Assembly: GCA_947311115.1 (NCBI GenBank)
Contig: CAMZKE010000051.1
Coordinates: 1 to 40,114 of the forward strand
From: an uncultured Bacteroidales bacterium
Lineage (GTDB): Bacteria > Bacteroidota > Bacteroidia > Bacteroidales > JAFGXI01
Reading direction: 5' to 3'
Length of the DNA: 40,114 nucleotides
Shown: positions 33,477-40,114 of the stretch, one piece after another
Position numbering within the stretch: the stretch's first letter is position 1
How the letters are laid out: the number at the start of each line of letters is the position of its first letter
The notes under the pieces: model-generated
Databases searched by the model: none
The model's input: the letters and a program-made list of their open reading frames with translations, nothing else
What the model was told of the DNA's origin: nothing
Program-made: the position numbers and the translations under genes

Positions 33477-34484
33477 TTAAAATCTATCGCAAGGTATTGC
33501 TATTTTTTTAGCAGTTGTATTTTTACTTCTATAAATTAATGTTATCTCTAATGCACCTCGGTGTGATGTGGCAGGTGTTAACGACGAAATATTAACATCG
33601 TAACTTACGCCAATATCCATATTTGTAAAATTAAGACCTACTGCAAAAATAATAGCGTCGGTTTGGCTTAATACAGTTCTAATATGAGGTCCAAAAAATA
33701 TTGACTTTGCATAATAATTATTTTGAGGCAGATTGTAACCAAAATTTACACCCCAAATCATATCGGCAGCACGTTTATGATTCATATATAATATACGTGG
33801 CTTTGCAAAAAACTTTTTCGATAAATCAATTTTTGTTCCAACATGAATAATATGTCGTAATGGTAATTTGTTTTTTTGTGTACCAAACTGTTCGGTCGGG
33901 TTTGATACATGAAAAAGTGAATATCCAAATTCGGGCTCAATTTTACCAAATTTACGGCTTACAATTATTCCTGCATTAACATCTAAATATGATGTGCTTT
34001 CGTTTAAATCATTCTCGTTATTTGCAAAATCAGGATTAAACTCACCAATACTCCTGTCATATTGAGATGGATAAGTTACTTTTGAATTAAATTTTTTGTT
34101 TACAAAGCCTAATTGTATTCCTCCCGAAATTTTATAGTCGTTGTAGCGTGTTTGGTAAGCTAATGATATCATTATTTTATTAGCTGTTAAATCGGCACTA
34201 CCCGAATTATCGTTTAAAAAATAAATACCTGCACCAAAATTTCTTCCAAAAAGTTTTAATCTTTTATCTAGTCCAACTGATATTGTATTATATGGTTCTT
34301 TTGAAACGGCACCCCATTGGGTTCTGAAAATATTTGATAATCGCCAATCGCCATCAAATCTACCTGTATTTGCAGGGTTTAAGGTTAGCGGGCTGTAATA
34401 AAACTGCGAAAAATGTATATCTTGAGCGTAACTACTAAAAGTAATTATTGATAAAATAAATAGTATGCGTAATTTTTTTACCAT
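33477..34484 (-). CDS. PorP/SprF-family type IX secretion outer-membrane protein
   Basis: Outer-membrane protein of 335 residues with a signal peptide (ending SSYAQ) and the family opening DIHFSQFYYSPLTLNPANTG (about 22-41), then a predicted beta-barrel (for example ISVGLDKRLKLFGRNFGAGI). PorP/SprF proteins are needed for export or surface retention of type B CTD substrates. Its start overlaps the end of the upstream protease gene by 7 bp and the PorE-like gene begins 2 bp after its stop, so the three form an operon, divergent from a type B substrate gene. Confidence 0.93.
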   Translation of the reverse strand: MVKKLRILFILSIITFSSYAQDIHFSQFYYSPLTLNPANTGRFDGDWRLSNIFRTQWGAVSKEPYNTISVGLDKRLKLFGRNFGAGIYFLNDNSGSADLTANKIMISLAYQTRYNDYKISGGIQLGFVNKKFNSKVTYPSQYDRSIGEFNPDFANNENDLNESTSYLDVNAGIIVSRKFGKIEPEFGYSLFHVSNPTEQFGTQKNKLPLRHIIHVGTKIDLSKKFFAKPRILYMNHKRAADMIWGVNFGYNLPQNNYYAKSIFFGPHIRTVLSQTDAIIFAVGLNFTNMDIGVSYDVNISSLTPATSHRGALEITLIYRSKNTTAKKIAIPCDRF

Positions 34485-35338
34485 AAATAATATCTGTTAT
34501 GTAAATATTCGTATGCCATTACCCTGTATTGTTGCTTTGTAAATTTGCATCTGCAATCGCCATAATACGACATAATATTATCGGTTGGAGGCATATAAAA
34601 TTCATCGTTACTATCTTTTAACATTGGCGACAATTCGCATTGATTGTTTGCAGTGTATGCACTGGGTAAATCAGCACTTGGGTCGGCTTCTGTATCGCAT
34701 AAAAAATCGCCGCTTGTTTCACAATTAGATTCATTTACAAGCTCTGTTGCGTTACCATCGCCAAAAGTGTGAAGTAATCCAAAAAAATGACCAAACTCGT
34801 GTGGTATCGTCATATCATCAACATTATCTTTAAGAATAAATATATTATCAGCTCCGCCCGGATACGATGTAAAACCTGTTGCTTGTGGCAAACCCTCGAA
34901 AGCTGTTACAAAATACACATTTATAGTACTATCAATATGATTATTTGTAGTCATTTGCTGTTCTTCTTTTAATCCATCATCATCATTTACGACCAAAGTA
35001 TCCCACTGATAGTTTTCTATTGAGTCGATTGAACAAATTCTAAAACTTAAATTTATTGGAGAGAATTTACTATTTAATGTATCAATAGCAATATAAATAT
35101 CGTTAGTATCAATATTTGGTTCTCCTAAACTATCTAGTACAATATGAATTGATAACGACAATGTTTTATCTAGATTTGGCAAAAGCTGATTTTGCGGTAT
35201 TGCCGTATTTCTTGCTTGAGCATAAGCGTAATAAGCAGGTGTTAACTCATTTGTAAATTGAGCTGATACATTATTAATACCCAATAAACTAATTATTATA
35301 ACTAAATTAATAAATATAACATTTTTTATTTTATACAT
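34478..35338 (-). CDS. M43-type (pappalysin/cytophagalysin-like) zinc metalloprotease
   Basis: Metzincin protease, about 286 residues from the ATG at 35338, chosen because it begins a clean signal peptide (ending NNVSAQ); the track start at 35371 adds 11 residues. The zinc motif HEFGHFFGLLH (HExxHxxGxxH) is complete, followed by the cysteine-rich ESNCETSGDFLCDTEADPS typical of M43 and a Met-turn in NIMSYYGDC. The protein ends soon after, without a T9SS C-terminal domain. It leads the operon with PorP/SprF and the PorE-like protein, so it may act in the periplasm or at the cell surface on the adjacent adhesin, but that is inference. Confidence 0.9.
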   Translation of the reverse strand: MYKIKNVIFINLVIIISLLGINNVSAQFTNELTPAYYAYAQARNTAIPQNQLLPNLDKTLSLSIHIVLDSLGEPNIDTNDIYIAIDTLNSKFSPINLSFRICSIDSIENYQWDTLVVNDDDGLKEEQQMTTNNHIDSTINVYFVTAFEGLPQATGFTSYPGGADNIFILKDNVDDMTIPHEFGHFFGLLHTFGDGNATELVNESNCETSGDFLCDTEADPSADLPSAYTANNQCELSPMLKDSNDEFYMPPTDNIMSYYGDCRCKFTKQQYRVMAYEYLHNRYYLW

Positions 35339-35373
35339 TGATATGTTAAAGTTTGTAATTTGTAATTTCAATT

Positions 35374-35387
35374 TGCTAAAATTAGCA
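35374..35387. promoter_or_regulatory. Inverted repeat in divergent intergenic region
   Basis: TGCTAA-AA-TTAGCA lies between the divergent protease operon and the PKD adhesin gene. Both sides also carry TATTTTAG/TAATTTTAG stretches close to the -7 consensus but not exact. It could be an operator shared by both units or a chance AT-rich repeat. Confidence 0.3.
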
Positions 35388-35468
35388 TAATTTCTAAACT
35401 TTTAAAAAAAAACATTAAAATATGTTAATAATTTTATATTTTAGCACAAAAAATAAACATAACATACA

Positions 35469-38400
35469 GTGAAATTACGATATATTTTAATTATTACGAT
35501 ACTATTTTTAGTTAAGGCAAATATTTATTCTCAAATAAGTGCATCAAGTAACTCAGTTTGTATTGGCGAAGCCATAAGTTTTACATACCAAAGCAGTAGC
35601 AATTTAACAGGTGTAGTTTGGGATTTTGGCGATGGAGCCGGAGCTCAAGATTTGTTAAATGTAAGTCATTCGTATAATAATTCAGGAACATATACAGTTT
35701 CTTTTACTGCAAACGGAGGCGTTTCAGATCAAATACAGATAACAGTTCATCCTGATCCAACTGTTATTTTTAATGGCGGTGGTGCAGGGTGTACGCCTTT
35801 TGATGCTAGTTTTATAAGCACATCGGTTGGTGGTGATGGCTCTGCTATTGTTAGTACTGTTTGGACTTTTGGAGATGGTGGTTCTGATACCTCACCAACA
35901 CATACATATAATGCAGCAGGAGTTTTCGATGTGTCGCTCGAAGTAACCGATGCAAATGGCTGTACTGCTTATGGTGTTGTTAACGATTTAGTTTCCACGT
36001 CACCAGAACCATTTGCTTATATAACAACAAATCCAATGCCTGCTGTAGCATGTTTACCTCCTTTAAACGTAAATTTTAATGGAAGTAATTCTCATAGTAA
36101 TTCGCCAAGTGGTTCAACATTAACTTACCAATGGGATTTTGGAAATGGAAATACCGGTTCCGGAGTTAATCCTCCTCAGCAAATATACGATGCTTTAGGT
36201 TCTTATCCTGTTTATTTAACTGTTACCGATAACAATGGTTGCCCACATGATACAACTTTAAATGTTGAAATTCATAACCCGACAGCAGGATTCGATGTTG
36301 GTGATACAGTTTGTAAATCAGTTACTTTTGTAGATAATTCTTCAGGAGGTTCAGTTTTGTGGTTTTATGGCGATGGTAATATTAGTTATAACCCACATCA
36401 TGAATATGCTGATACAGGTTATTATCAAGTAATGCAAATAGTAACTATAGCAGGAACAACTTGTAGAGATACACTTATTGATACAATATTTGTAGAAGAA
36501 CCTTTTGCAAGTTTTACTATTGACCCAAGTTTTTTATGCGATATTTATTCACCGGGAAATGTTATTCATTTTAATAGCAATTCTTCATCAGCCAATGTAG
36601 TTGGTTATGATTGGGATTTTGGTTTAGACACAATAGCTGACGACCCAATTATTGGGCATTATCATGGAACTCTCGGTACATCAAGTGAAGCAAACCCAAC
36701 TGACACTGTGGTTTTTGTGGACAACGAATATAGTATAAATGGAATGGGAGTATTTACTACTTGCCTTACTGTGCAAACTATTCATGGATGTACTGATGAT
36801 ACTTGTATTGTTGATACCATTCAAAAGCCAAATGCCTTGTTTATGACCGATGTAACCGATGGCTGTTTACCATTAACGGTAGAGTTTTCCGATTCAAGCA
36901 GCTCTTTTACCGATATTCTAGGTTTTACTTGGTTTTTTGGCGATGGAGATAGTCTTGTTGGAGGAATAAATGACACTATTGTTTCGCATACTTATATAAA
37001 TGAAGGTATTTATAACTCTTATTTGGTAATTACTAATGAGCATGGTTGTACCGATACTTCGTATTTTACACCAATTTATGTTGGCGATGTAAGTAGCCCT
37101 AACTTTTCAATTTCAAATAATACCGTTTGCCCACAAGATACCGTATATTTTACCGATTTAACAACTTTACCTGATTCTATTGATTATTGGCACTTTACAG
37201 CTGATAACAATTTAATGTCGCATTGCCCTACAATGTCAGAGCCATACTGGGTTTTTCATTCGGTAACAGGTGTTCATGATATTACACTTACAACATGTAA
37301 TAAAGGTTGTTGTACCGATAATACTTTATCAAACTTTATAACTGTACAAGGTCCTATTTGCAAAATAGATAATTATAGTATGGATTGTGCGACACCTTTC
37401 GATTTTTCTTTTGATGGAAATGTTGATGATGTTGAAAATTGGCAATGGGATTTTGGAGATGGTACAATTATTTCCGGTTTAACAAATTTAACAGATACAA
37501 TTACATCGCACACTTACTCAACTACAGGTAATTACAATGTTGTATTAACAGCCTATAATTCAACAACAGGTTGCACACAGTATTCTGACACAATAATAAT
37601 TCATGTAAGAGATATAGATGCCTCTTTTGGTGAAGATTCATTATACTGTATGAATGTTGGCGATTATTTTAGTAGTTCTTCTTCTGTTGATGTATATACA
37701 TCGTGCCATAGAGGGTATTATTGGGATTTTGGTGATGAAACCAGACCTATTAGAACAGATATGGATTCAATATCTCATATTTTTGCTGATACAGGTAATT
37801 ATACAGTAACATTAATTGTACGAGACATTAACATGTGTACCGATACAGTTACTAAAAATGTTAGAGTTTATGGTGTTTATGCAGGTTATATTATTGATAG
37901 CTTATATGGATGTAAACCTGAATTTGGTGTTAATTTTACAGACACTTCTACTTTCGATTATTCTGATTCGTTATATTCTTGGCAATGGAACTTTGACGAT
38001 GGTACATATAGCTCTGAACCACACCCTCACCATAATTTTGTTTATACAAGTACACAACATAGTTTCCAAGTGCTTTTAACTGTAACCGATAGTATTGGCT
38101 GTAAAGATACGCTTACTAAAACTGTACAGTTTTCGTTACCTAATGCTAATTTTAATTATTTTCTTGATAGAGAAATTTGCGTAGGCGATAGTGTTGGTTT
38201 TAATCCGTATAGTAATGATACATCATTACAGTTTACATGGAATTTTGGCGATAATGATACATTATATTATCTTGATACAGCATTACAAAATTATTATCAT
38301 ACATATTTGCATGATAGTATTTTTAGTGTTTCGTTACAGGTTGAAGACTCAATACATTGTTTAGAGAATTACACATTATCACAAAATATTGATGTACAAG

Positions 38401-39947
38401 CGTATCCAATAGCAGGTTTTTTTACCGTGCCTGATTTATCTATACCTCTTTGTTATGGAAACAACGTTGTATATACCGATACAAGTATCTCAAAATATTT
38501 TTACGAGCGTACTTGGGATTTAGAAGATGGAACACCAGTTTCGCCAGACTCAATAAATACTTGGTTTTACGACGAAAAAGGAATATATAATGTTAGTTTG
38601 GTAGCAACCACAACTAACGGTTGTAGCGATACAGCTACAGCTACGTTAAATGTTGTAGGACCTATAGCTGATTTTACATTAGCCCCTAATTTAATATGTA
38701 AAGGTCAAGATATTACATTTAATCTTTCAAATATGGAAGATGTGTTATATTATTATTTCGATTTTGGTGATGGAATTACAACAGATACTATCACTGTTAA
38801 CGGACAAACATCGATAGATGAAACCCATACATATAATTATGGACCTGTTTCTGGACAAACAATTGCTCAATTAACAGTATTTTCTGACGATACTCTTTGT
38901 CCGGTAAGGTTTGATACAATAGTATATATACATACAGTTATTGCCGATTTTAATCGTAATAACGAAATTGCAAAAACAGATACAGCTCATTGTTTATTTA
39001 TTACTGATGAGTTTAATAGTTCGGCATCTATTAATGCCGATAATATTTCGTGGAGTTTTGGAGACGGTGCAAGTGCTGGAAATATACAAAATCCTCAACA
39101 TGAATACTCTCAGCCAGGAACTTATAATGTTACCCTACATATTCAAGACGATGAATCGGGCTGTACTGATGAGTTAATAAAACCAATGATAATTTTTCCA
39201 AACCCTGAAGTTATTGCCTATGGTGGTGATACGTGTAGGGGTGATGCAATACAAATTTTTGCAAACGTAACAACAGGTAATTTTGTTTGGAATCCTACCA
39301 CCGGATTAAACGATGCAACAGCACAAAACCCTATGGCATCGCCAAACGAGACCACAGAATATACTGTTTTTGTTTCAGATACTAACGATTGTAAAGATAC
39401 TGCTAAAACAATAGTTTATATTCAGCAACCACCTGAAGAGTGGGTACGTGATACAACTATTATAATTGGTGAAACTTTTAATCTTAACGGTGAACAAGAA
39501 GGTGGTTATTCTTATGTTTGGTCTCCTGAAACAAATTTAGATTGTACAGTGTGTCCAAATCCAAATGCAAATCCACAAGACGATATTTCTTACTATTTAG
39601 TTGTGCAAGATACAATGGGATGTAAGTTTATCGCAAACAATCGTTACGATGTTGAAGTGCTACCAGTTTCTTCAGTTGATGTACCTGATGTGTTTACACC
39701 TAATGGTGATGGCGACAATGACCGTATATATGTAAAGGGTTGGGGAATAAAAAAACTATTAGAGTTTAGTATTTATAATCGCTGGGGTGAAAAGGTTTAT
39801 ACAAGTACCGATATTAACGAAGGTTGGGACGGTACATTTAATGGTAAACCACAAAATGTAGATTCGTATGCATACTATGTTAGATGCGAAACATATATTG
39901 ACCCTCAGCCAATTACTAAAAAAGGAACTTTTACACTTATTAGATAA
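35469..39947 (+). CDS. Giant PKD-repeat surface adhesin with type B T9SS C-terminal domain
   Basis: Secreted protein of 1492 residues. GTG start at 35469, signal peptide ending KANIYSQ. About 14 PKD-like domains follow (roughly 25-1290), each with a variant of WxFGDG, a HxYxxxGxYxVxL block and often a pair of cysteines; one near residue 570 (DYWHFTAD) is degenerate. Two SprB-type Ig-like repeats follow (about 1250-1395; VWNPTTGLNDATAQNP, VWSPETNLDCTVCPNP), then the gliding-motility-associated (type B) CTD starting VPDVFTPNGDGDNDRIYVKG and ending KKGTFTLIR. Such proteins are long fibrous adhesins exported by T9SS. It is divergent from the PorP/SprF operon by about 130 bp. Confidence 0.93.
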   Translation: MKLRYILIITILFLVKANIYSQISASSNSVCIGEAISFTYQSSSNLTGVVWDFGDGAGAQDLLNVSHSYNNSGTYTVSFTANGGVSDQIQITVHPDPTVIFNGGGAGCTPFDASFISTSVGGDGSAIVSTVWTFGDGGSDTSPTHTYNAAGVFDVSLEVTDANGCTAYGVVNDLVSTSPEPFAYITTNPMPAVACLPPLNVNFNGSNSHSNSPSGSTLTYQWDFGNGNTGSGVNPPQQIYDALGSYPVYLTVTDNNGCPHDTTLNVEIHNPTAGFDVGDTVCKSVTFVDNSSGGSVLWFYGDGNISYNPHHEYADTGYYQVMQIVTIAGTTCRDTLIDTIFVEEPFASFTIDPSFLCDIYSPGNVIHFNSNSSSANVVGYDWDFGLDTIADDPIIGHYHGTLGTSSEANPTDTVVFVDNEYSINGMGVFTTCLTVQTIHGCTDDTCIVDTIQKPNALFMTDVTDGCLPLTVEFSDSSSSFTDILGFTWFFGDGDSLVGGINDTIVSHTYINEGIYNSYLVITNEHGCTDTSYFTPIYVGDVSSPNFSISNNTVCPQDTVYFTDLTTLPDSIDYWHFTADNNLMSHCPTMSEPYWVFHSVTGVHDITLTTCNKGCCTDNTLSNFITVQGPICKIDNYSMDCATPFDFSFDGNVDDVENWQWDFGDGTIISGLTNLTDTITSHTYSTTGNYNVVLTAYNSTTGCTQYSDTIIIHVRDIDASFGEDSLYCMNVGDYFSSSSSVDVYTSCHRGYYWDFGDETRPIRTDMDSISHIFADTGNYTVTLIVRDINMCTDTVTKNVRVYGVYAGYIIDSLYGCKPEFGVNFTDTSTFDYSDSLYSWQWNFDDGTYSSEPHPHHNFVYTSTQHSFQVLLTVTDSIGCKDTLTKTVQFSLPNANFNYFLDREICVGDSVGFNPYSNDTSLQFTWNFGDNDTLYYLDTALQNYYHTYLHDSIFSVSLQVEDSIHCLENYTLSQNIDVQAYPIAGFFTVPDLSIPLCYGNNVVYTDTSISKYFYERTWDLEDGTPVSPDSINTWFYDEKGIYNVSLVATTTNGCSDTATATLNVVGPIADFTLAPNLICKGQDITFNLSNMEDVLYYYFDFGDGITTDTITVNGQTSIDETHTYNYGPVSGQTIAQLTVFSDDTLCPVRFDTIVYIHTVIADFNRNNEIAKTDTAHCLFITDEFNSSASINADNISWSFGDGASAGNIQNPQHEYSQPGTYNVTLHIQDDESGCTDELIKPMIIFPNPEVIAYGGDTCRGDAIQIFANVTTGNFVWNPTTGLNDATAQNPMASPNETTEYTVFVSDTNDCKDTAKTIVYIQQPPEEWVRDTTIIIGETFNLNGEQEGGYSYVWSPETNLDCTVCPNPNANPQDDISYYLVVQDTMGCKFIANNRYDVEVLPVSSVDVPDVFTPNGDGDNDRIYVKGWGIKKLLEFSIYNRWGEKVYTSTDINEGWDGTFNGKPQNVDSYAYYVRCETYIDPQPITKKGTFTLIR

Positions 39948-40004
39948 TTTTAGAAAATTATAATAGGTATTTTCAATATACTGATTTATGGTTAGTAGCT
40001 TTGT

Positions 40005-40114
40005 TTAACCCGAATTATTCATAGAATTCAATAACACTACTTATAACTTGCTTATAAACAATTTGTTACCACAAAATCCAAATCACCCAAATTGGGGTGG
40101 TTATATTTTTCAAT
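40005..40114 (-). repeat. Dispersed repeat family 1, copy C (inverted)
   Basis: Reverse complement reads ATTGAAAAATATAA, CACCCCAATTTGGGTG, TTGTTTATAA, GAATTCTATGAATAATTCGG and GTTAA, aligning with copy A from its first base. The palindrome has one mismatch here (40084-40099). The element may continue past the window end. Nothing else is seen between the adhesin stop and this repeat. Confidence 0.75.

Noticed and set aside
35550-39200. Periodic repeats in the adhesin gene considered as a DNA tandem repeat or CRISPR
   Set aside because: The periodicity is protein-level (diverged PKD domains); DNA repeats are not identical and spacing varies.

Overview
The window is an AT-rich chromosomal segment of a Bacteroidota bacterium, most likely Bacteroidales or a related anaerobic/marine lineage. 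The evidence is a type IX secretion (T9SS) signature: a subtilase with a type A C-terminal sorting domain, a giant PKD-repeat protein with a gliding-motility-type (type B) C-terminal domain, a PorP/SprF protein and a PorE-like OmpA protein. Starts lack Shine-Dalgarno sequences, several upstream regions carry the Bacteroidota -7 box TAnnTTTG, and lipoproteins have acidic residues after the lipobox cysteine. I saw no rRNA, tRNA, CRISPR array, prophage or intact insertion sequence.

Layout. 0.4-4.5 kb: tripartite efflux operon (HlyD/MacA-like adaptor, MacB-like permease without an ATPase domain, TolC-like channel). 4.75-6.6 kb (minus): kdsD (arabinose-5-phosphate isomerase) followed by an unknown exported protein with a flavinylation-like motif. 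6.7-9.6 kb: RidA and a T9SS-exported subtilisin-like protease. 9.8-14.7 kb: a 1064-residue TPR protein and an outer-membrane barrel-like protein, an apparent two-gene operon. 14.9-18.0 kb: BtuF-like binding protein, OmpA-family lipoprotein, group 4 glycosyltransferase. 18.2-25.2 kb: an NRAMP-related transporter lacking the canonical metal motif, then a tight four-gene run (propeller/Y_Y_Y/PAS/SpoIIE phosphatase sensor, 107-aa unknown, GNAT-like protein, voltage-gated K+ channel with zinc ribbon). 25.3-26.0 kb: lipB. 26.5-31.1 kb (minus): TPR/OmpA-like lipoprotein, BadF-type sugar kinase, LruC-domain surface lipoprotein. 31.4-39.9 kb: a divergent T9SS module, with M43 metalloprotease, PorP/SprF and PorE-like OmpA on the minus strand facing a 1492-residue PKD adhesin on the plus strand.

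The most system-like region is 31.4-39.9 kb. Type B T9SS substrates need PorP/SprF partners, and here the candidate substrate, partner, a peptidoglycan-anchoring OmpA protein and an unusual metzincin protease without a sorting domain share one divergent intergenic region. I infer a dedicated export/anchoring (and possibly processing) unit for a giant surface adhesin.

Non-coding structure is rich. One dispersed repeat (about 100 bp, with a CACCCAAATTTGGGTG palindrome and a terminal GGGTTAA) occurs near both window ends in inverted orientation, as a truncated copy at 4.64 kb, and as a 16-bp terminal remnant that overlaps the stop codon of the K+ channel gene. A second family (about 95 bp, two hairpins) occurs three times, each time next to the 3' end of a gene for a secreted or envelope protein. 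The convergent gap 26.02-26.42 kb holds two long inverted repeats, a 24-bp perfect palindrome and a terminator.
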